Positions 18,210-26,774 of a stretch of DNA of 64,000 nt are shown piece after piece. A program made the position numbers and the translations under genes. This stretch comes from an uncultured Actinomycetes bacterium (GTDB taxonomy: Bacteria; Actinomycetota; Actinomycetes; Nanopelagicales; Nanopelagicaceae), in contig CAILJM010000023.1 in the NCBI GenBank assembly GCA_903834515.1, forward strand, positions 1 to 64,000. The letters run 5' to 3'. Every line of letters begins with the position of its first letter. Position 1 is the stretch's first letter. The notes under the pieces are model-generated. The model searched no databases. It was given only the letters and a program-made list of their open reading frames with translations, and had not been told where the DNA came from.

Positions 18210-18992
18210 ATGAGTAGCTCCCAAGAGATCAATCTTCAAGAATTGCTAGATCTTGCGATATCTGTTTCTCACGAGGCGGCCTCGCTTCTCGCCTCCAGGC
18301 CCACTAACTTCGAGATTAACCAGAAGAGTTCAGCTGTTGATTTCGCAACTCAAATGGACCACGCGAGCGAGAAATTGATTGTTGAACGCATGTTAAGTGC
18401 GCGACCATCAGATGGGATTATTGGCGAAGAAGGCGCGCAACGGCCGAGCACTTCAGGGATCACCTGGGTGATTGATCCTCTCGATGGGACCGTCAACTAT
18501 TTCTACGATCTACCCGGCTGGAATGTTTCGATCGCCGCTAAAGATGCAGAGGGAGTTCTTGTCGGCGTAGTAAACGCACCAACGATTAATTCATTGTGGA
18601 CCGCCACCCGAGGCGGTGGGGCGTTTAAAAATGGTTACCCAATTAGGTGTAGTAATTCGGACGGCTTGGCGCAAGCCCTGGTTGGGACTGGCTTCTCGTA
18701 CTCGATGCAGACTCGCGTTGGTCAGGCAGAGTTCATCAATGGCCTCATTCCACGGATCCGAGATCTGCGCCGAGCCGGAGCTGCCGCAGTTGATCTTTGC
18801 CAAGTGGCATCGGGGGCTCTGGATGGCTATTTTGAGATGGATTTGAAGGAGTGGGATCTGGCCGCAGGGGGATTAATCGCCGTCGAGGCTGGCGCATTTG
18901 TCACTGGCCGCAGGGGAGCGCCCGCCGGGCAGGAGATGGTGATCGCCGCCGGCCCAGCCCTTCATTCGCTGCTCGTAGCTGAAATTGGGTGA
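18210..18992 (+). CDS. Inositol monophosphatase family protein
   Basis: A 260-residue Mg-dependent phosphatase of the inositol monophosphatase superfamily. Metal ligands are visible in GEEG (residues 72-75), VIDPLDGT (Asp89, Asp92) and the C-terminal EWDLAAGGLIAVEAG. Family members hydrolyse myo-inositol-1-phosphate, fructose-1,6-bisphosphate, PAP or histidinol phosphate, and the motifs do not separate these. The message appears leaderless and is driven from the promoter shared with the divergent MFS gene. Confidence 0.88.
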   Translation: MSSSQEINLQELLDLAISVSHEAASLLASRPTNFEINQKSSAVDFATQMDHASEKLIVERMLSARPSDGIIGEEGAQRPSTSGITWVIDPLDGTVNYFYDLPGWNVSIAAKDAEGVLVGVVNAPTINSLWTATRGGGAFKNGYPIRCSNSDGLAQALVGTGFSYSMQTRVGQAEFINGLIPRIRDLRRAGAAAVDLCQVASGALDGYFEMDLKEWDLAAGGLIAVEAGAFVTGRRGAPAGQEMVIAAGPALHSLLVAEIG

Positions 18993-19084
18993 TCGGCCCC
19001 GAATATGGCAGGATTAGGCCTTCGCAGGCAGACCTGCGGCTAGATATTTCGCTAGTAATTTTCAGAAAACGTTAGGACCCATAG

Positions 19085-19654
19085 ATGAACGTGTTAGACG
19101 CAGTCGATGCTGCTTCACTCCGCAAGGATGTCATTAACTTCCGTCCAGGAGATGAGATCAAGATCCACGTTCGTGTTATCGAGGGTAACAAGAGCCGTAT
19201 TCAGCTCTTCCAAGGAATCGTTATTCGCCGCCAAGGTTCTGGTGTGCGCGAGACTTTCACAATTCGCAAACTTGCTTACGGTGTCGGTGTAGAACGTACC
19301 TTCCCAATTCACACACCTGTTATCGAGAAGTACGAGATGGTCCGTCGTGGAGATGTCCGTCGCGCGAAGCTTTACTACCTCCGCGATCTTCGCGGTAAGG
19401 CTGCAAAGATCAAAGAGAAGCGCGGTATCGGCGGTTCCTTTATCGTTGAAGATGTCATCGTTGCTGAGCCAACCATTGAGCCAACCATTGAGCCAACCAT
19501 TGAGCCAACTGTCGAAGCTGTAGTTGAAGCACTCGAAACTGAGGCGGTAGAAGTTGTAGCAGAGAGCGCAGTCGTGGAAGCACCAGTAGTCGATGCGGTT
19601 GACGCTGTTGCCGAAGAGACAACTTCTGCAACGCCTGAAACTCCAGAAGCCTAA
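19085..19654 (+). CDS. rplS: 50S ribosomal protein L19 with acidic C-terminal extension
   Basis: Residues 1-115 are a normal L19, with [37 protein letters not shown] and [20 protein letters not shown]. The protein then continues for some 70 residues of Glu/Val/Ala/Thr-rich sequence that begins with tandem EPTI repeats, encoded by four 12-bp units (19466-19513). Usual L19 proteins end near 115-125 residues. Ribosome-binding site AGGA seven bases before the ATG. It opens a same-strand run with lepB, rnhB, yraN, comM, dprA and era, the common actinobacterial order. The tail is probably disordered; its purpose is unknown. Confidence 0.95.
   Translation: MNVLDAVDAASLRKDVINFRPGDEIKIHVRVIEGNKSRIQLFQGIVIRRQGSGVRETFTIRKLAYGVGVERTFPIHTPVIEKYEMVRRGDVRRAKLYYLRDLRGKAAKIKEKRGIGGSFIVEDVIVAEPTIEPTIEPTIEPTVEAVVEALETEAVEVVAESAVVEAPVVDAVDAVAEETTSATPETPEA
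19466..19513 (+). repeat. 12-bp tandem repeat in rplS
   Basis: GAGCCAACCATT three times, followed by GAGCCAACTGTC, encoding EPTI x3 and EPTV in the C-terminal extension of L19. Confidence 0.92.
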
Positions 19655-19665
19655 GCAACTTTTTT

Positions 19666-20343
19666 ATGCGCCTTCCCAAGAAGGGCTCATTACTTAGAGA
19701 AATTCCAATAATTGTCGTATCGGCACTTATTGTCTCGATCTTTGTAAAGACATTCTTTATCCACTTCTTCTTTATCCCTTCGGGATCAATGGAGAACACT
19801 CTCAAGGTGGGCGATCGAATCGCAGTGAATAAATTCGCTAATTTTTTCACCGATATTAAACGTGGAGAAGTTGTGGTCTTCAAAGATCCCGCAAATTGGT
19901 TGGGCCAGGCACCGGGAGAGACTGGATCTAAACCAGTCGTCGCCCTAAAAAATGCTCTCGTTTCTGTAGGTGTGCTGCCAGATCCCGCAAAGCAATATCT
20001 CATCAAGCGAGTGATTGGCGTGGGCGGAGATACGGTCGTTTGTTGCGACGCTAAGGGACGTTTGAGTGTCAATGGAACTTCTGTGAACGAGCCATATATT
20101 TTTGCTGGAAACCAACCAAGCGATTCACATTTTAAGATCACAGTTCCCAAGGGTTTTATCTGGGTAATGGGTGATCATCGTGGCGCTTCGGCTGACTCAC
20201 GTTTCCACACTGACGATATTCATCATGGAACTGTTCCACTTAATGATGTGGTTGGACGCGCCTTTGTCACTGTCTGGCCGCCAAGCCACTTCAAGTTCCT
20301 CTCGGTTGGGCATGATTTATCGAGGGTAGCTGTTAAGAAGTAA
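19666..20343 (+). CDS. lepB: Signal peptidase I
   Basis: Membrane-anchored serine protease that removes signal peptides from secreted proteins. One N-terminal transmembrane helix (about residues 13-35) precedes the periplasm-side catalytic domain. The nucleophile is Ser41 in IPSGSMENTL and the general base is Lys114 in YLIKRVIGVGGD. The C-terminal box MGDHRGASADSR is complete. The 225-residue length is normal. It follows rplS by 11 bases and is followed by rnhB after two. Confidence 0.95.
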   Translation: MRLPKKGSLLREIPIIVVSALIVSIFVKTFFIHFFFIPSGSMENTLKVGDRIAVNKFANFFTDIKRGEVVVFKDPANWLGQAPGETGSKPVVALKNALVSVGVLPDPAKQYLIKRVIGVGGDTVVCCDAKGRLSVNGTSVNEPYIFAGNQPSDSHFKITVPKGFIWVMGDHRGASADSRFHTDDIHHGTVPLNDVVGRAFVTVWPPSHFKFLSVGHDLSRVAVKK

Positions 20344-20345
20344 CC

Positions 20346-20948
20346 ATGGCAGGGATTGAGCAGACTCTTCGCGCTGCTGGAATTACACATATCGCAGGGG
20401 TCGATGAAGCCGGTCGAGGTCCATCTGCTGGGCCACTCGTTGTAGCTGCAGTAATACTGAGAGATCCGTTCTCGCCCCAACTCTCTGAGGTGAGAGATTC
20501 GAAAGAACTCACTGCAAAGAAGCGTGAAAGACTCTATGACCTCATCGTCAACGAGGCGATCGCACTCTCCATTATCGAAATTTCTAATGAAGAGATTGAT
20601 CAAGCTGGTCTTCACAAATCCAATCTAGAAGGGTTCAGAAGAGCAGTGAGCGGTTTGGCCATTACGCCAGATTATGTACTCACAGATGGCTACGGCATCG
20701 AAGGGTTGGCGATGCCAACACTTGGCATCTGGAAGGGCGATCAAGTAGCGATCTCGATAAGCGCGGCTTCTATCATCGCTAAAGTATTTCGTGATCGCAT
20801 TATGATTGAAATGGATTTGCGCTACCCAGGTTATGGATTCGCTGCACATAAGGGTTATTCGAGCGCCGCCCATACTAAGGCGCTAAAGGAACTTGGCGTG
20901 ACGCCTATCCATCGAAAGAGCTTTGCCAATATCGCTTCACTGCTTTAG
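20346..20948 (+). CDS. rnhB: Ribonuclease HII
   Basis: RNase HII removes ribonucleotides and RNA primers from DNA. The 200-residue product has the active-site motif GVDEAGRGP (Asp20, Glu21), DSKELTAKKRE, the third acidic residue in VLTDGYG and a C-terminal HKGYSSAAHTKALKELG. It starts two bases after the lepB stop, so translation is coupled. Confidence 0.95.
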   Translation: MAGIEQTLRAAGITHIAGVDEAGRGPSAGPLVVAAVILRDPFSPQLSEVRDSKELTAKKRERLYDLIVNEAIALSIIEISNEEIDQAGLHKSNLEGFRRAVSGLAITPDYVLTDGYGIEGLAMPTLGIWKGDQVAISISAASIIAKVFRDRIMIEMDLRYPGYGFAAHKGYSSAAHTKALKELGVTPIHRKSFANIASLL

Positions 20949-21046
20949 AAATTCCGTATCCTTCATCTACACACCCTCGAATAATTCACATCTTCGAGAA
21001 TTCATGAAACCTCGTGTAGTGCGTGATCTTTACTCTTCCGTTCACT

Positions 21047-21403
21047 ATGAAGAACCAAATATTAGGAGCGCTCGGTGAAGATCTGGTCGCACGGCATATC
21101 CAAGCGCGAGGTTATACGCTTATTGAGAGAAATTGGCGGATCAAATCTGGTGAGGTAGATCTGATTGCAATCTCACCCGAAAACATCACCGTATTTATCG
21201 AGGTGAAGAGTAGGCGATCTCGAACTTATGGAGATCCACTCGATGCGATAAGAGCAAGCAAGGCTGCACGTTTACAGCGCTTGGCACTTGCTTGGCTCGT
21301 GCTCAACCACAAGTGGGGCGATGAGTACCGCATCGACTGTGTGGGCGTTCTCTTTGATAAAGCCGGAAATTACGAAATCGATTACCGAGAAGGCGTCTTA
21401 TAG
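21047..21403 (+). CDS. YraN/UPF0102 nuclease-fold protein
   Basis: A 118-residue protein of the UPF0102 family, which has a restriction-endonuclease-like fold. It shows GALGEDLVARHIQARGYTLIERNWR, GEVDLIAI and VFIEVKSR, the last two holding the D-ExK-type residues, and ends with a hydrophobic-basic helix. YraN sits upstream of comM and dprA in many actinobacteria. Start: ATG at 21047; a GTG at 21023 in the same frame is possible and neither has a ribosome-binding site. The 98 bases before it contain nested inverted repeats (CTACAC with GTGTAG; CTCGAA with TTCGAG). The stop overlaps the comM start by one base. Confidence 0.88.
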   Translation: MKNQILGALGEDLVARHIQARGYTLIERNWRIKSGEVDLIAISPENITVFIEVKSRRSRTYGDPLDAIRASKAARLQRLALAWLVLNHKWGDEYRIDCVGVLFDKAGNYEIDYREGVL

Positions 21404-22920
21404 TGGCGCTCGCAAAAGTTGAATCCGTCTCCCTCAATGGACTAAGCGGCCATGCGATTGATATTGAGGTTGATATCGCCGAGGGGTTGCCCAGTTTTAC
21501 GCTATTGGGGCTGCCAGATGCTGCGCTCTCTGAATCACGAGAACGCGTGCGCTCCGCACTGCTCAATAGCGGCTTACCGTGGCCACATAAGAAGATCACG
21601 ATCTCGCTCTCGCCAGCCTGGTTACCTAAAAGTGGGTCTCATTTTGATCTGCCCATTGCGATTGGATTGCTAGAAGCTCAAGGACTCATCTCAACTCATC
21701 GTTGCTCTTCATTGATATCACTTGGTGAACTTGGATTAGATGGTGCAATCAGGCCAGTCCGGGGAGTTCTGCCAACTTTGGTCTCAGCGCTTTCCAGAGG
21801 AGTGCTCTCTGCGATAGTGCCACGCGCGAATTTTGCCGAAGCGAAGGTATTGCCTGATATTGAAGTATTGGCATTTTCGTATCTCAGTGAAGTTGTTAGG
21901 TACTTCACCACGGGGGAGTTACCTGTGATGGAGCAGATTTCGGTAAGCGATTCGACCGCAGAACCTCTCAATCTCCTTGACGTAGTTGGTCAGGTTCCAG
22001 CACGACATGCCCTCGAAATCTCAGCAATTGGCAGCCATCATCTTCTTCTCATTGGGCCCCCTGGGACCGGAAAGACGATGCTGGCAGAACGCTTGCCCTC
22101 GATTATGCCTGAATTGACCGATGCGCTCTCCCTTGAGGTGAGCGCTATTCATTCAGTTGCAGGATCGTTGACTCAAAGGGGCCTTCTTACGCGTACTCCA
22201 CCGTTTGTTGCTCCACACCACACGACAACCACTGCTGCCATGATCGGTGGTGGCTCACATGCTGTGAGGCCCGGAGCGGTTTCGCTCGCTCATGGTGGTG
22301 TGCTCTTCATCGATGAAGCCCCAGAGTGTGCAGCCGGCGTTCTCGATTCACTTCGACAGCCGCTCGAGTCAGGTCACGTCACTATCTCAAGGTCGATCGG
22401 AACCGTTACCTACCCAGCCGACTTTTTACTCGTCCTCGCAGCGAACCCATGCCCATGCGGGAAATTTAACGGTCGAGGTCGTGCATGTACGTGCTCCTCG
22501 ATGCAGATAAGAAATTATCTCAAGAGATTTTCTGGTCCCTTGCTTGATCGAATTGATATCAGAACATTTGTCGAGGCGCCAACGAGAGCAGAGATGGCAT
22601 CAGAAGGGCACGGAGAATCAAGTGAGATTGTTCGAGCAAGAGTTTTGCAGGCACGTTTGATCGCGTCCGATCGATTCGCCGAAGAGGGATGGAAGGTCAA
22701 TGCAGATATTCCATCGCGAGAGTTGCGTGGAAAATATCGCGCCGAACGCGGTGGCATGTCATTTCTTCATGCAGAACTTGAGGGGCAGCGTTTAAGCGCA
22801 CGCGGTTTCCATAAAGTGCTACGTGTGGCTTGGTCGATCGCAGATAGTAAGGGTCATATGCGGCCAACTCAAAGTGATGTAGAGGATGCATTCGCCTTAC
22901 GAGAAGGCACATTCTTATGA
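21403..22920 (+). CDS. comM: ComM-type (YifB) Mg-chelatase-like AAA+ ATPase
   Basis: A 505-residue AAA+ protein with an N-terminal Lon-like fold (LSGHAIDIEVDIAEGLPSFTLLGLPD), Walker A GPPGTGKTML near residue 220, Walker B VLFIDEA, then a Cys-rich loop (NPCPCGKFNGRGRACTCS) and a C-terminal Mg-chelatase-like domain. ComM acts as a branch-migration helicase in natural transformation and recombination. GTG start overlapping the yraN stop by one base, and a stop overlapping dprA by four bases, place it in one translational unit with both. Confidence 0.93.
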   Translation: MALAKVESVSLNGLSGHAIDIEVDIAEGLPSFTLLGLPDAALSESRERVRSALLNSGLPWPHKKITISLSPAWLPKSGSHFDLPIAIGLLEAQGLISTHRCSSLISLGELGLDGAIRPVRGVLPTLVSALSRGVLSAIVPRANFAEAKVLPDIEVLAFSYLSEVVRYFTTGELPVMEQISVSDSTAEPLNLLDVVGQVPARHALEISAIGSHHLLLIGPPGTGKTMLAERLPSIMPELTDALSLEVSAIHSVAGSLTQRGLLTRTPPFVAPHHTTTTAAMIGGGSHAVRPGAVSLAHGGVLFIDEAPECAAGVLDSLRQPLESGHVTISRSIGTVTYPADFLLVLAANPCPCGKFNGRGRACTCSSMQIRNYLKRFSGPLLDRIDIRTFVEAPTRAEMASEGHGESSEIVRARVLQARLIASDRFAEEGWKVNADIPSRELRGKYRAERGGMSFLHAELEGQRLSARGFHKVLRVAWSIADSKGHMRPTQSDVEDAFALREGTFL

Positions 22921-23795
22921 ACAAGTCATTTACCGTTGATGAGGGTGCCAGAGCGATTTTGATGGCAAGCATCGAGGGTAATTCGCGATTCTGGAGTGGT
23001 GAACTCGTAAAAATTGGAGCACCTGAACTTGTTGAACGTCTCAAGGCTGGTTTCTATAGCGGTAGCCAACACTCAGGTGAGCGAATTTCAGAACGAATCA
23101 AAACCCTCAGCCTCGATCAGATCATCGACGATATAGGTGATGGTTTTCTCCTCACCCCATTTTCCCCCGATTGGCCAAAGGTGCTTGATGAATTAGTCGC
23201 CCCGCCATTTGCACTCACTGGCCTAGGAGTTCGTGAAATCTTGCAGAACCTTTCACTCTCAATTGGAATAGTTGGTACGCGAAATCCAACTCACTATGGA
23301 TCCCGCATCGCCGCTGAGTTTGCTTCGGCGTTAAGTGATCGTGATTGGGTAGTTGTCAGCGGGGGAGCATTTGGCATTGATTCGGCAGCCCACCGCGGTG
23401 CACTTGCGGTTGAAGGTGAGACTATTGCCGTACTTGGAGGCGGAGTTCGTTCGGTCTTTCCGTCAGGAAATGATCAATTGTTCAGAGAGATATCTACTCA
23501 TGGACTTCTACTGTCTGAAGTCCTTCCAAGCGTTCAAGCCGCTCCCCATCGATTTCTCATTCGCAATCGTTTGATCGCTGCCCTTGCTCGAGGAACTCTC
23601 GTCGTAGAGGCAGCTCATCGAAGTGGCTCACTTCGAACTGCCCGCGATGCTTGTGAACTTCTCAAGCCCGTGATGGCCATACCCGGGCCAATCACATCCC
23701 CAACCAGTGAAGGATGTCATCGCCTCATCAATGAACGTAGAGCAGAACTCGTCTCTTCAGTCGCCGAGATAGTGGAATTGCTCTCACCTTTATAG
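22917..23795 (+). CDS. dprA: DNA-processing protein DprA
   Basis: DprA loads RecA on incoming single-stranded DNA during transformation. The Rossmann-like DprA core is present: GIVGTRNPTHYGSRIAAEFA, VVSGGAFGIDSAAHRGAL, AVLGGGVRSVFP and FLIRNRLIAALARGTLVVEAA, followed by PGPITSPTSEGCHRLI. At 292 residues it is short, without an extended C-terminal winged helix. The ATGA overlap with comM indicates coupling. Together with comM it suggests DNA uptake or recombination competence; uptake pilus genes are not in this window. Confidence 0.94.
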   Translation: MNKSFTVDEGARAILMASIEGNSRFWSGELVKIGAPELVERLKAGFYSGSQHSGERISERIKTLSLDQIIDDIGDGFLLTPFSPDWPKVLDELVAPPFALTGLGVREILQNLSLSIGIVGTRNPTHYGSRIAAEFASALSDRDWVVVSGGAFGIDSAAHRGALAVEGETIAVLGGGVRSVFPSGNDQLFREISTHGLLLSEVLPSVQAAPHRFLIRNRLIAALARGTLVVEAAHRSGSLRTARDACELLKPVMAIPGPITSPTSEGCHRLINERRAELVSSVAEIVELLSPL

Positions 23796-23810
23796 TGAGA
23801 CAATTCTCTT

Positions 23811-24719
23811 ATGGCTGAACATAGAGCTGGCTTCGTTGCTGTCATTGGTCGCCCCAATGTCGGAAAATCAACCTTGGTAAATGCCCTCGTCGGGAAAAAA
23901 ATCGTGATCACATCACATCACCCAAATACCACTCGAAATCCGATACGCGGCATCATCTCAAGAGAAGATTTTCAAATGATTTTGGTCGACACCCCAGGGG
24001 TTCATAAGCCAAAAACCTTACTGGGAACTCGACTCAACGCGATGGTTGCAGAAAATCTCGAATCCGTTGATGCTGCATTAATTTGCCTCCCCGTGGATGA
24101 AGCCATCGGCGCCGGCGACGAATTTATTGTTAAACAACTCGGACATGTTCGAAATATATTCATCGCGGTCACTAAGGTGGATAGAGCGACAAAACCTGAA
24201 ATCTTGATCGCTAAGTTGGTAGAAGTATCAGAATTCATCACCCGAATGAATATCACCGTCCGTGAAGTGGTTCCGGTCTCGGCGAAGCGTGAAGAGCAGA
24301 CCGAACTTCTTACAGAACTACTCTCATCAAGCCTTCCACTCTCCCCATCGCTCTACCCTGAGGATATTTCGACCGACCAGGCTGCAGAGTTAACAATCAC
24401 CGAGTTAATTAGAGAAGCTGCGATCGAGGATCTCTACGAAGAGCTGCCACACTCTGTGATGATTACGATTGATGAATTTGAAAAACGTGGCGAGAAGAAT
24501 TTCTTCGATATTCATGCGACTCTTCATGTGGAGAGGGATAGTCAGAAGTCGATCATTATTGGGCCTCAGGGTTCGCGACTCAAGGCGATCGGTACAACAG
24601 CCAGAGGAAATATCGAGAATTTTCTCGGTGCGAAAATTTTCCTCGGCCTGCATGTGAAGGTTTCGAAGGAGTGGCAACGCGATCCAAAGGCGCTCGCCCG
24701 TATGGGCTTTACTGAGTAA
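23811..24719 (+). CDS. era: GTPase Era
   Basis: Era binds the 3' end of 16S rRNA and assists 30S assembly. G-motifs: GRPNVGKST (P-loop), TTRNPIRG (switch I), VDTPGVHKP (G3), TKVD (G4) and a G5-like VSAKR. The C-terminal KH domain has IIGPQGSRLKAIGTTARGNIE and ends KVSKEWQRDPKALARMGF. Length 302 is standard. It starts 15 bases after dprA. Its end overlaps the convergent DMT transporter gene by 11 bases. Confidence 0.96.
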   Translation: MAEHRAGFVAVIGRPNVGKSTLVNALVGKKIVITSHHPNTTRNPIRGIISREDFQMILVDTPGVHKPKTLLGTRLNAMVAENLESVDAALICLPVDEAIGAGDEFIVKQLGHVRNIFIAVTKVDRATKPEILIAKLVEVSEFITRMNITVREVVPVSAKREEQTELLTELLSSSLPLSPSLYPEDISTDQAAELTITELIREAAIEDLYEELPHSVMITIDEFEKRGEKNFFDIHATLHVERDSQKSIIIGPQGSRLKAIGTTARGNIENFLGAKIFLGLHVKVSKEWQRDPKALARMGFTE

Positions 24720-25575
24720 CACTCTTTCGGCCGGCAAAGTATGAGCCGATAAGCACCAGGGGAAGCCCGACAACCAATCCAAGGGTGATTGGCTCTCCAA
24801 GAATGACAACTCCAAGAACTACAGCGAAGGCAGTATTCAGATAGGTCACAAGTGAGGCGCGTGCTGGGCCGATCTCTCTGAGCAGTTCGAAGAAGAGAAT
24901 AAATGCCAGCGCGGTAGGAAGAAGTCCCAAAGTTATTTGCGAGGCGAATACCTTTCCGCTGGGAACGTGGTCTGGTAGCGCGAAGAGTGCAAAAGGAAGA
25001 TAGAAAATTGATGTTGTGAGCATAGCCAGCCCATTGATTGCAATTGGATTAATTTGTGGGATCTTTATCGTAACGGTCGCAACGGCTGTCGCATATGAGA
25101 GCGAGGCAAGTAATATCATGAAGATCGCAAGGGGATTTTGATTCGATCGAACACTTTCGATTCCGACAACAAGAAGAACTCCAAGAAAACCCAGCAACAT
25201 TCCGCCGAGTCGCTTTGAATGCCAGACTGTCTTGTCACCATTGAAAGAGGCAAGGATTGCCGACCAAATCGGGACGGTGGCAACGAGAAGGCCCGCTAAA
25301 CCTGACGGTAGTTTTTGTTCTGCAGTGGTGATGAGGACCCACGGGAGAAACATCTCTAATACTGCGTATAAAAGAACGATGTGATACTTCTTGAGAGCTG
25401 GGATGAGGGTCTTTTGATGAAGTGCGATAGGAACCAAGACCAAGGCTCCAATGAAGGTTCTACTGCAGACAATAACTGGCACAGAGAGTTCTCGAACCGA
25501 AACTTTGAGAAGTAAATATGGAATTCCCCAAATCAAGCCTACGAAGATGAATACCGTCCAGTTTTTGCGACTCAT
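24709..25575 (-). CDS. DMT-family transporter (EamA)
   Basis: A 288-residue inner-membrane protein with about ten helices and two EamA repeats, the pattern of drug/metabolite transporters. The first half begins FIFVGLIWGIPYLLLKVSV; the second contains the repeat-type GPARASLVTYLNTAFAVVLGVVILGEP. Substrate unknown; family members export amino acids, purines or drugs. The ATG overlaps the stop of glgM by four bases, so it is translated from the glgM message. Confidence 0.83.
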   Translation of the reverse strand: MSRKNWTVFIFVGLIWGIPYLLLKVSVRELSVPVIVCSRTFIGALVLVPIALHQKTLIPALKKYHIVLLYAVLEMFLPWVLITTAEQKLPSGLAGLLVATVPIWSAILASFNGDKTVWHSKRLGGMLLGFLGVLLVVGIESVRSNQNPLAIFMILLASLSYATAVATVTIKIPQINPIAINGLAMLTTSIFYLPFALFALPDHVPSGKVFASQITLGLLPTALAFILFFELLREIGPARASLVTYLNTAFAVVLGVVILGEPITLGLVVGLPLVLIGSYFAGRKSVTQ

Positions 25576-26729
25576 TTTTTGTGCTTCGCAATAATCTCTC
25601 GGTACAACGCGATTGTTTGATCAGCGATAGTCGCCCACGAGAAATGTTCTATAGCTCGCTTTCGACCTGCAACTCCGTAGCCCGTTAATTTATTGATATC
25701 GCTGAGCAGTTCATTTGCTGCGTGAGCGAAGGTAACTTCAAATTCCGTACCATCGCCACGGTAATCCACGAGTTCTCCGGTAACCCCTTGCAGGACTACC
25801 TCAGGAATTCCGCCGACCCGGGAGGCAAGAACTGCTGTTTCACAGGCCATCGCCTCTAGATTCACAATGCCGAGTGGCTCATAAATAGATGGGCAGAGAA
25901 ATAGATCGGCTCCGCTGAGAAGCACTTTCATCTGATCGAGCGGTAAGCGCTCTTGAATCCACCACACATTTTCGCGAGCGGCTTGTAACTGCGAGATCAG
26001 ATCAGCGACTTCTGCACCGATACCAGGTTCATCTGCATTGCCTGCGGCTACCACAAGTCCGACATCGGGATTTACCGAATGCCAAGCCCGTAGAAGATGT
26101 GCAAGTCCCTTTTGACGGGTGATGCGACCAATAAAAATTGCATAGCGGCCAGATATTCCGTAGCGAGCTTGCACTTCTGGATTAACACTTGGGGCAAAAT
26201 CGACAGTATCAACTCCGTTGAGAATGACATGAACTTTTTCCGGGTTGAGTGATGGATAGGCCTTGAGCACATCGGCTCGCATGCCGTTGCTCACTGCAAT
26301 GATCGCATCGGCGGCTTCATAAGCTGTTCTCTCTGCCCATGATGAAATGCGATACCCGCCACCGAGTTGGTCGGCTTTCCATGGACGATCAGGTTCGAGT
26401 GAGTGAGCAGTTATGACGTGGGGGAGATCATGGAGCAGGCCGCCTAGATGGCCTGCCATATTTGCGTACCACGTGTGTGAGTGTAAAAGGTCGACGCCGT
26501 CGACGGATTGGGCGATCTCTATATCGGTGACGAGCGCGCCAAGGGCCGGGTTCAAGGATGAATATTCCGATGGCAGGAGATGCTGCTGTGCATCATCTCG
26601 AGATTCGCCGAACGAGTGGACTTCCACATCGATTTTTTCCCGAAGTGCTTGCGTCAATTGAAGAGCATGGACTCCAGCGCCACCATAGATATGCGGTGGC
26701 CACTCTTTGGTGATTAGTCCAATCTTCAT
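25572..26729 (-). CDS. glgM: Glycogen synthase / alpha-maltose-1-phosphate synthase (GT4)
   Basis: A 385-residue GT-B glycosyltransferase using ADP-glucose. Features are KEWPPHIYGGAGVHALQLTQAL at the N-terminus, the HSHTWYANMAG segment, IFIGRITRQKGLAHLL and the nucleotide-binding CPSIYEPLGIVNLEAMACE. The GT4 type and divergent arrangement with glgC are those of mycobacterial GlgM (Rv1212c/Rv1213), which makes maltose-1-phosphate and can also extend glycogen. Ribosome-binding sequence AAGGAAG. The starts of glgM and glgC are 45 bases apart. Confidence 0.9.
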   Translation of the reverse strand: MKIGLITKEWPPHIYGGAGVHALQLTQALREKIDVEVHSFGESRDDAQQHLLPSEYSSLNPALGALVTDIEIAQSVDGVDLLHSHTWYANMAGHLGGLLHDLPHVITAHSLEPDRPWKADQLGGGYRISSWAERTAYEAADAIIAVSNGMRADVLKAYPSLNPEKVHVILNGVDTVDFAPSVNPEVQARYGISGRYAIFIGRITRQKGLAHLLRAWHSVNPDVGLVVAAGNADEPGIGAEVADLISQLQAARENVWWIQERLPLDQMKVLLSGADLFLCPSIYEPLGIVNLEAMACETAVLASRVGGIPEVVLQGVTGELVDYRGDGTEFEVTFAHAANELLSDINKLTGYGVAGRKRAIEHFSWATIADQTIALYREIIAKHKK

Positions 26730-26762
26730 TGCAACTCACTTCCTTGAAGGTTGGGGTAAGGG

Positions 26763-26768
26763 TATCGT
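26763..26768 (+). promoter_or_regulatory. -10 element of leaderless glgC
   Basis: TATCGT, six bases (TAAGCC), then the glgC ATG at 26775; no ribosome-binding site. Confidence 0.55.
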
Positions 26769-26774
26769 TAAGCC

